From Streptomyces ferrugineus (GTDB lineage: Bacteria; Actinomycetota; Actinomycetes; Streptomycetales; Streptomycetaceae): DNA of 64,000 nucleotides. A program made the translations under genes and the position numbers. The stretch is taken from contig NZ_CP063373.1 of NCBI RefSeq assembly GCF_015160855.1, positions 7,626,001-7,690,000 on the forward strand, in the 5' to 3' direction. Below, one piece after another: positions 18,606 to 27,318 of the stretch (its first letter is position 1; every line of letters starts with the position of its first letter). The notes under the pieces were generated by a model that made no database searches, was not told the DNA's origin, and was given only the letters and a program-made list of their open reading frames with translations.

Positions 18606-19385
18606 GTGACCACCACCGCAGACAGTGCCACCATCACTGCCCAGGACCGCTCCCAGGGCCGACTCGAGCCGGTGCATGCGATGAACGAAGCCGTGAATCC
18701 CGAGGGACACAAGCGCTCCCTGCCGGGTCGACCTCCCGGTATCCGGGCGGACAGCTCAGGGCTCACCGACCGGCAACGCCGAGTGATCGAGGTCATCAGG
18801 GATTCCGTGCAGCGGCGTGGCTACCCGCCGTCGATGCGGGAGATCGGCCAGGCGGTCGGCCTGTCCAGTACGTCCTCGGTCGCGCACCAGCTGATGGCAC
18901 TGGAGCGCAAGGGCTTCCTCCGCCGCGACCCGCACCGACCGCGCGCGTACGAGGTGCGCGGCTCCGACCAGGCCGCCTCCGTGCAGCCCACGGACACCGC
19001 CGGCAAGCCCGCCGCGTCCTACGTGCCGTTGGTCGGCCGTATCGCGGCCGGTGGCCCGATCCTCGCGGAGGAGTCGGTCGAGGACGTCTTCCCCCTCCCC
19101 CGGCAGTTGGTCGGCGACGGTGAGCTGTTCGTGCTGAAGGTCGTCGGCGACTCGATGATCGAGGCCGCGATCTGCGACGGCGACTGGGTCACGGTCCGTC
19201 GCCAGCCGGTCGCCGAGAACGGTGACATCGTCGCCGCAATGCTCGAGGGCGAGGCCACCGTCAAGCGCTTCAAGCGCGAGGACGGCCACGTCTGGCTCCT
19301 CCCGCACAACTCGGCGTACGAGCCGATCCCCGGTGACGACGCGACCATTCTGGGCAAGGTGGTGGCAGTGCTGCGGCGCGTGTGA
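18606..19385 (+). CDS. lexA: SOS repressor LexA
   Basis: A 259-residue protein from GTG 18606 with ribosome site GAGAGGGG. LexA represses DNA-damage genes and self-cleaves when stimulated by RecA filaments. The N-terminal winged helix includes [20 protein letters not shown]. The cleavage site is Ala148-Gly149 in RIAAGGP. The Ser-Lys dyad is Ser183 (VGDSM) and Lys220 (ATVKRF), with the same 37-residue spacing as in E. coli. An N-terminal extension of about 50 residues precedes the domain, as in other streptomycetes. An SOS box lies upstream. Confidence 0.97.
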   Translation: MTTTADSATITAQDRSQGRLEPVHAMNEAVNPEGHKRSLPGRPPGIRADSSGLTDRQRRVIEVIRDSVQRRGYPPSMREIGQAVGLSSTSSVAHQLMALERKGFLRRDPHRPRAYEVRGSDQAASVQPTDTAGKPAASYVPLVGRIAAGGPILAEESVEDVFPLPRQLVGDGELFVLKVVGDSMIEAAICDGDWVTVRRQPVAENGDIVAAMLEGEATVKRFKREDGHVWLLPHNSAYEPIPGDDATILGKVVAVLRRV

Positions 19386-19425
19386 CGGCTGCGGCGGGCG
19401 AAACCGAAGGTGTCGCCCCCTGACC

Positions 19426-19459
19426 GGGCCCCGGGACCCCTGCGCCGGTTCCGGGGCCC
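19426..19459 (+). terminator. lexA-proximal stem-loop
   Basis: GGGCCCCGG (19426-19434) pairs with CCGGGGCCC (19451-19459) across a 16-nt loop, 40 bp after the lexA stop. Confidence 0.55.
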
Positions 19460-19515
19460 TGTGCTGTCCTGAGGTCCACGCGGTCAGACCCCGACGTCAG
19501 GCGAATTTCGGATCA

Positions 19516-19555
19516 GTGGTTAGCCTGTCGCGGGGGCCCGCGACAGGCTAACCAC
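19516..19555. terminator. Perfect 19-bp hairpin between lexA and dinG-like gene
   Basis: Arms 19516-19534 and 19537-19555 are exact reverse complements with only two bases between them. The right arm ends 2 bp before the stop codon of the converging helicase gene. It is best read as a bidirectional terminator. Confidence 0.85.
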
Positions 19556-19557
19556 GA

Positions 19558-21543
19558 TCACTGGGGCTGTGCCGCCTCCGCCTGCTGCGCTGCGGCATCG
19601 ATCGCCGCCAGCGACTTTCGGACCTGGTTACGGTCCGTCGTGTACCAGAAGTCGGGCAGTGACGCCTTCAGATAGCTCCCGTAACGGGCCGTTGCCAGCC
19701 TCTGGTCCAGTACGGCGACGACGCCTCGGTCCCCCGATGCCCGCACGAGGCGGCCTGCGCCCTGGGCCATGAGCAGGGCGGCGTGGGTGGCGGCGACCGC
19801 CATGAAGCCGTTGCCGCCCGCGTCCTCCACCGCTTTTTGGCGGGCGCTCATCAGAGGGTCGTCAGGGCGCGGGAACGGGATCTTGTCCATGACGACGAGC
19901 TGACAGCTGGGGCCGGGCACGTCGACGCCCTGCCAGAGGGACAGCGTGCCGAACAGGCAGGTCTTCGGGTCGGCCGCGAAGTTCTTGATCAGCTCGCCCA
20001 GCGTCTCCTCGCCCTGGAGGAGGATCGGGAACTCGGGGATGCGGGAGCGGAGCTCTTCGGCGGCCAGCTGGGCGGCTCGCATCGAGGAGAACAGGCCGAG
20101 GGTGCGGCCGCCGGCCGCCTGGATCAGTTCGGTCAGCTCATCGAGCATGTCCACGCGGTCCCCGTCCCGCGCGGGGCGCGAGAGGTGCTTGGCGACATAG
20201 AGGATGCCTTGCTTGCGGTACTCGAAGGGCGAGCCGACGTCCACGCCTTTCCACTGCGGGACATCGTCGCCCTCCGTGCCCTCCGGAGCGAGCCCCAGGG
20301 ACGCACCGACGCCATTGAAGTCGCCGCCCAGCTTCAAGGTCGCGGAGGTCAGGACGACGGAGCGGTCCGCGAAGAGCTTCTCCCGCAGCAGACCCGACAC
20401 CGACATGGGGGCCACTCGCAGGGACGCGCCGAAGCGGTCGTGGCGCTCGTACCAGACGACGTCCCACTCCGAGCCGTTGGTGATCCGCTCCGCCACGTCG
20501 TGCACGGTCTCGACCGAGGCCAGCGCCTGCTTACGGACCGCGTCCTCGTCCTGAACGGACTTGTCGCGGGTCGCGCCGATCGCGGAGATGACCGTGCGGC
20601 AAGCGTCACGCAGCGCCATGAGCGCGTACGCGAGGTCCTCCGGGATCTCCTCCAAGCGGCCCGGCAGAGCCAGCTCCATCAGCCGCTCAAAGCCCTCGGC
20701 GGCGGTCTGGAGCTGGTCGGCGGCCTTCTCGTTGACGAGCTTCGCGGCGCGACGCACCGCACGGTTGACCTGGCCGGGAGTGAGTTCGCCGGTGGCGACT
20801 CCAGTGACTCGGGAGACCAGTTCGTGCGCCTCGTCGACGATCAGGACCTCGTGCTGCGGGAGGACCGGTGCGCCCTCGATGGCGTCGATCGCGAGCAGTG
20901 CGTGATTGGTGACGACGACCTCCGAGAGCTTGGCCCGCTCACGGGCCATCTCGGCGAAGCATTCGGCGCCGTAGGCGCACTTCGAGGCGCCGAGGCACTC
21001 CCGCGACGACACGGACACCTGAGCCCAGGCGCGGTCGGACACCCCGGGCGCCAGGTCGTCGCGGTCACCCGTCTCCGTCTCGTCCGCCCAGTCCCGCATC
21101 CGCAGCAGGTCCTGCCCCAGCTTGCTGGTGGGCGCGGCGGCCTCGAACTGGTCGAAGAGGCCCTCTTCCTCGTCCTGCGGGACGCCCTCGTGCAGACGGT
21201 GCAGGCACAGGTAGTTCGACCTGCCCTTCAGCATCGCGAACTCGGGGCGGCGGCGCAGCAAAGGGTGCAGCGCCTCGACGGTCCGCGGCAGGTCCCGCTC
21301 CACGAGCTGGCGCTGAAGGGCCAGGGTGGCGGTCGCCACGACGACGCGCTCCCCGTGCGCGAGCGCGGGCACGAGGTAGCCCAACGACTTACCGGTGCCG
21401 GTGCCAGCCTGGACCAGCAGATGAGCATTGCCGTCGATCGCCTCCGCGACGGATTCGGCCATCGTCACCTGGCCGGGGCGCTCCGTGCCGCCAACGGCAG
21501 TGACGGCAGCATGCAGGAGTTCGGGGAGTGAGGGCTTTGTCAT
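19558..21543 (-). CDS. DinG-like ATP-dependent helicase
   Basis: A 661-residue superfamily 2 helicase from ATG 21543, related to DinG/XPD. Walker A is QAGTGTGKSLGYL; the DEAH box is LIVDEAHELV. Helicase motifs near the C-terminus include TLSLWQGVDVPG and QGAGRLVRASGDRGVV. Four cysteines in the region YLCLHR, SRECLGASKC and AECF could form the iron-sulfur cluster found in this family. It unwinds DNA 5' to 3', probably in repair or replication restart. It converges on lexA; no SOS box was found upstream. Confidence 0.93.
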   Translation of the reverse strand: MTKPSLPELLHAAVTAVGGTERPGQVTMAESVAEAIDGNAHLLVQAGTGTGKSLGYLVPALAHGERVVVATATLALQRQLVERDLPRTVEALHPLLRRRPEFAMLKGRSNYLCLHRLHEGVPQDEEEGLFDQFEAAAPTSKLGQDLLRMRDWADETETGDRDDLAPGVSDRAWAQVSVSSRECLGASKCAYGAECFAEMARERAKLSEVVVTNHALLAIDAIEGAPVLPQHEVLIVDEAHELVSRVTGVATGELTPGQVNRAVRRAAKLVNEKAADQLQTAAEGFERLMELALPGRLEEIPEDLAYALMALRDACRTVISAIGATRDKSVQDEDAVRKQALASVETVHDVAERITNGSEWDVVWYERHDRFGASLRVAPMSVSGLLREKLFADRSVVLTSATLKLGGDFNGVGASLGLAPEGTEGDDVPQWKGVDVGSPFEYRKQGILYVAKHLSRPARDGDRVDMLDELTELIQAAGGRTLGLFSSMRAAQLAAEELRSRIPEFPILLQGEETLGELIKNFAADPKTCLFGTLSLWQGVDVPGPSCQLVVMDKIPFPRPDDPLMSARQKAVEDAGGNGFMAVAATHAALLMAQGAGRLVRASGDRGVVAVLDQRLATARYGSYLKASLPDFWYTTDRNQVRKSLAAIDAAAQQAEAAQPQ

Positions 21544-22021
21544 AGCGCGACCACCCTACGGCCCACCACTGACATTCGGGCCACCACGGTGGAGCCAGGG
21601 GACTGGATCAAGACCGGGAGTTCCTCGGTGGGGATCGGGTCGGTTCGGGTGGGTGTGGGAACGGTTCGGTTGAGGTCGGGAGTGGTTCGGGTGGGCGCGG
21701 AGTGGGGTCGGGGGTGGGCCGGATGTGATCAAGATCGGTCAGCTATCAGCCCGGGGGGTGGTCGGCTGCGAGCCCGGGCGTCAGCCGACTGCGGAACTGG
21801 GCTCGTCGGCCGCGCCCCGGGTTCGGTCGGCTGCGGCCCCGGGTATGGGGCAGGGGCTTCCGGCGCGGAGACGATGAAGCCCAGCCCATCCTGTGCCAGT
21901 CGCGCCCCGCGCAATCTCCCGATCACGGCAGACATCGACTCGGCCTGAATTCGGTTCCCCGGGAGTGGGAACCCGATCGGCGCGAGCGGTGTACCAAAAG
22001 TGATGATGCCGCGACGCGGCG
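21544..22021. other. Gene-free interval with irregular G-rich repeats
   Basis: About 21600-21720 contains irregular direct repeats of GGTTCGGGTGGG and related G-rich words. About 21740-21850 has repeated GGTCGGCTGCG with CCCGGG, able to form stem-loops. A minus-strand frame of 68 codons starting near 21939 (MSAVIGRLRGARLAQDGLG) is open, but lacks a family match and a good ribosome site. Confidence 0.5.
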
Positions 22022-22843
22022 TCACAGCAGATGACGCAGGCTCCGGTCTCTGATCATGAGTGCGGCCCGCTTGGCGGGCAGCTCGATCTCGGCGGAGAAC
22101 CGGAAGCCGGCGGCCAGGAAGGCAGCCACAGAAGGGGTGTTGCGAATGTCGGGTTCGGCGACGATGCGAGCGCAGGCCGGCCACCTGTCGAGTGCGAGGT
22201 CGGCGACGGCTCGGAGAAGGGTCCCGCCCAGGCCTCGCCCACGGTCAGCGACGTACCCGACAAGGAGATGGACTCCAATGTCATGGGGCCGAGCCGGGTA
22301 GTGGCGGGCCAGCGGATCGAGATCGGCCCTGTAGATCTCCCAGTAGCTCATCGGCGTGCCCTCCAACACGCCCAGGCACGGGACGCTGCGCCCGTCACCG
22401 TGGAGCTGGGAGCGCAGATGCTCCTCGGTCGCGTTCTCGGGTCCGGCCAGCCCCCAGAACTCCGTGACGGCGGGGTCGTTCATCCATTGGCTGATGATCA
22501 GAAGGTCTCGCTCGATCTGCACGGGGACGAGGTGCAGAGTCCCCACCGTTGTACGGACCGGTCCCCAATTGGAGACGTCCCCGAGCAGATCGCCGACGTT
22601 CGGGAGGGCTGAGTCCGGCGCGCCCGTGCCTGCACCCGGGCTTCGCTTCCCACCGACACCGGTGTCCTCCGCGATGAGGGCGAGGAGTTCGTGGGGCAGG
22701 CGCAGATCCAGCGTGTCCTCAACGTCTGTGCCCGCGTCGGCTGCCGGGCCGATACGGCTCTCGCGAGCACCTGGACTCGAGGTGGTGCCGATCTCGGTGA
22801 CCGGGGCGATGCCCGCGTTGGCACTCGCGTCGGTGGGAGGCAC
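22022..22843 (-). CDS. Siderophore acyltransferase (GNAT, IucB/RhbD-like)
   Basis: A 273-residue protein from GTG 22843, with GAGGAG 7 nt upstream. The C-terminal 175 residues match the siderophore-biosynthesis acetyltransferase family: DLLIISQWMNDPAVTEFWGL, then GVHLLVGYVADRGRGLGGTL (acetyl-CoA loop) and RNTPSVAAFLAAGFRF. The N-terminal 90 residues are low complexity. It is the third gene of the operon, 39 bp after the IucA/IucC-type synthetase. It probably acylates an amine or hydroxylamine precursor; the acyl group is unknown. Confidence 0.88.
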   Translation of the reverse strand: MPPTDASANAGIAPVTEIGTTSSPGARESRIGPAADAGTDVEDTLDLRLPHELLALIAEDTGVGGKRSPGAGTGAPDSALPNVGDLLGDVSNWGPVRTTVGTLHLVPVQIERDLLIISQWMNDPAVTEFWGLAGPENATEEHLRSQLHGDGRSVPCLGVLEGTPMSYWEIYRADLDPLARHYPARPHDIGVHLLVGYVADRGRGLGGTLLRAVADLALDRWPACARIVAEPDIRNTPSVAAFLAAGFRFSAEIELPAKRAALMIRDRSLRHLL

Positions 22844-22882
22844 GGGGACGCTCCTCTCAGGAGGCGGGGTGGGTCATGTTCC

Positions 22883-24979
22883 TCAGGAATGAAGGGGGTT
22901 GGCGATGGTGACGTAGACGGACTGGGTGTCGACCGGGCCCACGAGTTCGTCGAGGCCGTGCAGCCGGGTCAGGAGGTTGGCCTTGCAGCGCAGGACCGGT
23001 GAGTCGAGGAGGTGAGAAGGCAGTGTGGTGGCCAGCCGAGCGGGACCGGAGGCCACTTCGCCGAGGAAGCGTCGGAACGCGGCGAGCAGCAGCCGTTCGT
23101 CGACGAGGCGCTGGGAGCCGAACGCGCCGATGAGACCGAACACGTTGTTGATCGCGAGGTAGTACGCGAACCGCTCATCGGCGACCTGGTCCAAGACGAA
23201 GGTGTCGCTGTGCTCCCCGATGCCGGGCAGTCGGGCCTCGAGCTCAGCTCGCCGCGACTCGCGGAAGTAGTAGCCCTGGTTGTCGCGGTACCGACCACCC
23301 GAAGGCCAACCGTCTCCGTCCAGCAGAAGCAGCGTGTTCTGCTGGTGCGCCTCCAGGGCGACTCCGGCCTGGGCGTCCAGCCACAGCACTGGGCGAACGG
23401 CATGTTCGAGGTAGCGCAGGAACCACTCGGCGGCAACGGCTCCTCGCGGGCGGCCGGTTCGGGCGCTAAGACGTGTGACCAACTCGGCCAGGCGGGACCG
23501 CAGGGGCTCGCAGCCCCAGCGGGAGCGGGCCGTGGGACTGCCGGGCTGAGGGAAAGGGAGGGGGCGAGGTGAGACGAGGCCGGCTACGCAGGACACGTCG
23601 TCGGAGGGCCGGAAGGGGTTGTGCCGGATCAGCACATCGAGACCTGGGACCGGGACGCCGTCCAGCCCGTCGACGGCCAGCCAGGCCGGGTCGCGAACGA
23701 TGTCGAACGCCGGGTGCGCGGCCTGCCACTGCGTACAGAGTCCGCTGCGCAGAAGGCGGTGGGCCTCCACGCCTCGGTGCAACTCCTTGCGGAGGTTCTC
23801 ACGGCGGGAGTTGGTGATCCGCAAGCCGAGGGACAGCTTGAGCATGGCCGGAGCGTGGGATCTGTGGACGGTACGTACGGAGGAGGTGGGGTGCCACGCG
23901 GGGCCGTGGGCGCCGAGGTCGACCAGCAGTCCGGCATCGAGCAGCGCCGCGACCTCGGGGCGGTACCGGACCTCGCGCAGTTGCCAAGGGTGCAGGGGCA
24001 GGGCCGCGTAGCCGTCGTCGGGCAGCGGCAGGTCAGGGCCGGCGAGTCGGGCTGTGAGCTGCGGCGCGGGGACGATTCGGCCGCGTTCGGTCCATGCCGA
24101 GTCGGTGGCGAGAAGGGAGGGAGCGACAGCCAGCCAGTGCAAGGGGAAGGAGCCGCGCAACTCGGGTGAGTACAGCCGTGCTTCTGCCTCGGAGAGGCCC
24201 TCGCGACTCTTCGCCGTCGGATGGTGCGGGTGTCCGAGGAGGAGTGCCTGCTCCGCTGAGAGGAAGAGGTCGGGGCTGTCGACCGGGTTCTCTCGCCGCT
24301 CCCTGATGAAGGTGGCGGTTCGTCGGGTGGAGTCGGCGACACGGGCGATGAGATCGGGCCCTGCGGACGTCAGGGGACTCGCGAGGAGTGCGGGTTTCGA
24401 TGCGATGGGCGGCTCGGATACGGCGGTGGCGGAGGTGGTCCGGGACACGTCGTCGAACCCGGGGGCTGACGCAGCAGGAGCACCGCCGGAGGCAAGGCAG
24501 GCAGCGGAGTCGTAGCCGCAGGACGACGGGTCAGAGGCCGTCTCCCTGGTGAGCAGCGCGGTGAGGGTGGCGGCGTCGATGGGCGGGGACTGGGCCGGTG
24601 CATCGGCCAGGTGCGGTAGGCCCAAGCGGTGCCACCCCGTCGGGGACCAGTAGTGGACCGGGACCAGCAGGGCTGTGTCGGTGGCAGGCAGCGGGATGCG
24701 GAGGATCCCGTTGTGGGGTGCCGGGATGTTCCTCTCGCGTACCCAGCAGCGGAGCAGGTTCTCCACGGCTGCGGCCTGGGCTGCGATGTGGGGGTCGGGG
24801 TGTTCCAGGAGGTCGGAGCTGACGCCGTGCAGGCGCTCGATGTCCGGGGCGCCTGCCTGGGCCGGCGTGCGGGCCGGTACCTGCGCCGACACGGGCGGCT
24901 CCGCCTGAGGGGGGTGTGCTGCCGAAGGGTCTCGCGGGCGGGTGTCGGGACGGCCGTCCGTTGTGGGGGTGCTGTTCAA
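22883..24979 (-). CDS. NIS siderophore synthetase (IucA/IucC family)
   Basis: A 698-residue protein if it starts at the TTG at 24979, which has GAGGA about 6 nt upstream; the longer frame to 25465 runs into the previous gene. IucA/IucC enzymes condense a polyamine or amino alcohol with citrate or a similar carboxylate using ATP. Family motifs include LLGHPHHPTAKSREG, ALPLHPWQLREV, LKLSLGLRITNSRRE and ALEAHQQNTLLLL. An unusual segment of about 70 residues (near residues 160-230) is Ser/Ala-rich and not part of the fold. It is the second gene of the siderophore operon. Confidence 0.93.
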   Translation of the reverse strand: MNSTPTTDGRPDTRPRDPSAAHPPQAEPPVSAQVPARTPAQAGAPDIERLHGVSSDLLEHPDPHIAAQAAAVENLLRCWVRERNIPAPHNGILRIPLPATDTALLVPVHYWSPTGWHRLGLPHLADAPAQSPPIDAATLTALLTRETASDPSSCGYDSAACLASGGAPAASAPGFDDVSRTTSATAVSEPPIASKPALLASPLTSAGPDLIARVADSTRRTATFIRERRENPVDSPDLFLSAEQALLLGHPHHPTAKSREGLSEAEARLYSPELRGSFPLHWLAVAPSLLATDSAWTERGRIVPAPQLTARLAGPDLPLPDDGYAALPLHPWQLREVRYRPEVAALLDAGLLVDLGAHGPAWHPTSSVRTVHRSHAPAMLKLSLGLRITNSRRENLRKELHRGVEAHRLLRSGLCTQWQAAHPAFDIVRDPAWLAVDGLDGVPVPGLDVLIRHNPFRPSDDVSCVAGLVSPRPLPFPQPGSPTARSRWGCEPLRSRLAELVTRLSARTGRPRGAVAAEWFLRYLEHAVRPVLWLDAQAGVALEAHQQNTLLLLDGDGWPSGGRYRDNQGYYFRESRRAELEARLPGIGEHSDTFVLDQVADERFAYYLAINNVFGLIGAFGSQRLVDERLLLAAFRRFLGEVASGPARLATTLPSHLLDSPVLRCKANLLTRLHGLDELVGPVDTQSVYVTIANPLHS

Positions 24980-25189
24980 GGTTGGTCCTCTTGGGTGGTT
25001 CTGGCTGGTGCGGCGGCGACGGCCGTATCGCGGTGAGGGGGCGTGGGTTGGAGAGGGCCGCGTTTTTGAAGGTGCGTTTGGAGGGGGTGTGTCAGGTGGA
25101 GTCGTTGTGTCGGGGAGGCGTGATGTTTCGATTGAGGGTGAGCCGCTGCTCGGGAAGGGCTCGGCCGGCGGGCGACGATGCGAGGGAGC

Positions 25190-25211
25190 GGGTCGGGACG
25201 CGTACCGACCC
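25190..25211 (-). terminator. Small hairpin between siderophore genes 1 and 2
   Basis: GGGTCGG (25190-25196) and CCGACCC (25205-25211) form a 7-bp stem just after the aminotransferase stop. It may attenuate read-through into the synthetase gene, 211 bp further on. Confidence 0.4.
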
Positions 25212-25230
25212 GCCCCCACCGGCTGCCCGG

Positions 25231-26871
25231 CTATCCCACCCGGTCGGCGCGATCGGCCCGGTCGCCATGCCGCCGCTGCCCAGCGTGCGAACCGTGGGGC
25301 CGGTCGTGGCCGGGGGTGTGACCGCGGGAGACCGCGTCCACGGCGTCGGCGAGCCGGTCGAGTACCGCTGTCGCCTGTTCGTCGCTGATGGTCAGAGGTG
25401 GGAGGAGCCGTACGACACTGGAGTGTCGGCCGCCGAGTTCGACGATCAGGCCGCGTCGCAGGCACTCTCGCTGGATGGCGGCGGCGAGTTCGGGGGCTGC
25501 GGGTCGAGGGTGCCCTTCCGAGCCGCCGTGCACCGCCGCCGTTCCTCCCCCTCGACCCGCGAAACCTCCAGCCCCGCCTCCAAGGTGACCGAGTTCTGCC
25601 GAAGCGTCTGGCATCGCCTGGTCAGTGGCTCCCCCATGCCGGTCCGGAGCGCCCAGCGCGTCGATCCCGTCCCGCGTCGCCAGGGTCAGCGAGCGCTTCT
25701 CGTCGCGCTCGGGTTCGGCTTCTGGCTCCACCACCTCGACCCCGATCATCAACCCCCTCCCCCGCACATCCCCGATGCACTCGAACTCTCCCGCGAGTCC
25801 ACGGAGTTGGTGCATCATGCGCGAGCCCAGTTCGGCCGCGCGCTCGGCGAGGCGGTTCTCGCGGACGTAGGCGAGCGTCGCGGTGCCGGCGGCCATGGCG
25901 AGTTGGTTGCCTCGGAAGGTGCCGGCGTGGGCGCCGGGTTGCCAGGCGTCGAGGTCCTCGTTATAGACGATGACAGCGAGGGGCAGGCTGCCGCCGATGG
26001 CCTTGGAGAGGACCATCACGTCGGGGGTGACACCGCTGTGGTCCACGGCCCAGAAGGAGCCGGTGCGTCCAACGCCCGTCTGGACCTCGTCGGCGATCAG
26101 GGGGATGGAGCGGTCGGCCGTGATCTGCCGCATGCGCCGCAGCCACCCGTCCGGCGCGGGGATCACTCCACCCTCGCCCTGGACGGGTTCGAGGATCATC
26201 CCGGCGGGGTGCCGGACGCCCGACTTGGGGTCGTCGAGGACGGACTCGGTCCAGCGGGCGGCGAGTTCGGCACCGTGTTCGCCGCCGACGCCGAAGGGGC
26301 AGCGGTAGTTCTGCGGGTAGGGCAGGCGCGCGACCCGTACGTCGAAGGCGCCCCCGGATGCTTCGAGTGCTCCGGCGGTCATGCCGTGGTAGGCGCCGCT
26401 GAAGGCGAGGATTCCGGTACGGCCGGTCGCGGCCCGGACGAGCTTGAAGGCGGCCTCCACCGCATCGGTGCCGGCCGGTCCGCAGAACTGCACACGGGCG
26501 TTGTCGGCGAGTCCGGGCGGCAGCGTGCGGAACAACTCGGTGACGAAGGCGTCCTTGACGGGAGTCGCCAGATCGAGGACGTGCAGGGGTGCGCCCGAGT
26601 CGAGGACCTTGCGGATGGCCTCCAGCACCACGGGATGGTTGTGGCCGAGCGCCAACGTCCCCGCGCCGGAGAGGCAGTCCAGGTAGCGGCTGCCGTCCGC
26701 CCCCTCGATGGTCAGCCCACGCGCCCGCACCGGCACGATCGGCAGGGCACGCGCGTAGGTGCGCGCCGCCGACTCGCGGGCCGACTGCCGTCGCAGGATT
26801 CCCTCGTGCACGGCGGCGCCCACCCCCGCCGACTCGGACACAACCCCGCGCACAGATTCGGTCACGACCAT
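25231..26871 (-). CDS. Diaminobutyrate--2-oxoglutarate aminotransferase-like enzyme
   Basis: A 546-residue class III PLP aminotransferase from ATG 26871, with GGAGG and AGGGAG upstream. It likely makes 2,4-diaminobutyrate from aspartate semialdehyde as a siderophore precursor. Motifs are LDCLSGAGTLALGHNHP, GPAGTDAVEAAFKL, SGAYHGMTAGALE, LIADEVQTGVGRTG and the PLP-lysine context VLSKAIGG. The C-terminal domain is interrupted by about 60 Gly/Ala/Asp-rich residues after MIGVEVVEPEAEP, and the tail is His/Arg/Asp-rich; neither is usual. It is the first gene of the siderophore operon. Confidence 0.92.
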   Translation of the reverse strand: MVVTESVRGVVSESAGVGAAVHEGILRRQSARESAARTYARALPIVPVRARGLTIEGADGSRYLDCLSGAGTLALGHNHPVVLEAIRKVLDSGAPLHVLDLATPVKDAFVTELFRTLPPGLADNARVQFCGPAGTDAVEAAFKLVRAATGRTGILAFSGAYHGMTAGALEASGGAFDVRVARLPYPQNYRCPFGVGGEHGAELAARWTESVLDDPKSGVRHPAGMILEPVQGEGGVIPAPDGWLRRMRQITADRSIPLIADEVQTGVGRTGSFWAVDHSGVTPDVMVLSKAIGGSLPLAVIVYNEDLDAWQPGAHAGTFRGNQLAMAAGTATLAYVRENRLAERAAELGSRMMHQLRGLAGEFECIGDVRGRGLMIGVEVVEPEAEPERDEKRSLTLATRDGIDALGAPDRHGGATDQAMPDASAELGHLGGGAGGFAGRGGGTAAVHGGSEGHPRPAAPELAAAIQRECLRRGLIVELGGRHSSVVRLLPPLTISDEQATAVLDRLADAVDAVSRGHTPGHDRPHGSHAGQRRHGDRADRADRVG

Positions 26872-27318
26872 GGCTCCCTGTCCTCCCGCTGTCCAGGGGC
26901 GAGCAGGTCTCTCGCATCCTCGCCCGACCCGACATACGAAGCCCCGCGAGTGTCCACTCGAAACTCCGGGGAACTGGGCACGGGGGACCGCACACGGGCG
27001 GCCGGTCCCCCACGGCTACCAACCCCGGACCGGTCGCCCGGTTACGGGTTGCTCCAAGATCCTTGCCGGGACAAAACCATCGGCGATCCAGCCGCCCACC
27101 CGAGTGCCGCTGAGGGGGCCGAGGCGCTCGGTGCCGTGGCTGTCCGGTCACCCCGGACCGGGCCCCCCGGCATGCGTCGCCCCCGCGACCTCGCTATCTC
27201 CCGGCCCGAGGCCGGGCGGACGTCGCCGCCGCCCGGCGTGCCGACGGGGAGCACTTGGGTGGCGACGCCCGCACAGGGCGCCGACTCCTGGTCGTGGTGC
27301 CGTGAGGTGCGGCCTGGA
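26872..27318. other. Upstream region of the siderophore operon
   Basis: No gene found. It holds the inverted repeat at 26947-26960 and a possible stem-loop with arms 26982-26990 (GGGGGACCG) and 27003-27011 (CGGTCCCCC). I looked for the DmdR/IdeR iron box (TTAGGTTAGGCTAACCTAA-like) and did not see one. Confidence 0.5.
26947..26960. promoter_or_regulatory. Inverted repeat upstream of siderophore operon
   Basis: CGAGTG-TC-CACTCG has perfect 6-bp arms, 76 bp upstream of the aminotransferase start. It could be an operator; it does not resemble an iron box. Confidence 0.35.

Noticed and set aside
19516..19555. Reading the GGTTAGCCT/AGGCTAACC hairpin as a DmdR/IdeR iron box
   Set aside because: An iron box needs the two arms fused in a 19-bp core. 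Here they form a 40-bp hairpin between converging genes, which fits a terminator.
21729..21939. A 68-codon minus-strand frame (MSAVIGRLRGARLAQDG)
   Set aside because: The ribosome site is weak, the second half is Pro-rich low complexity and there is no recognised family; evidence is too thin for a gene call.
26872..27318. An iron-responsive operator ahead of the siderophore operon
   Set aside because: No TTAGGTTAGGCTAACCTAA-like site is visible; only an unrelated CGAGTG/CACTCG repeat was found.
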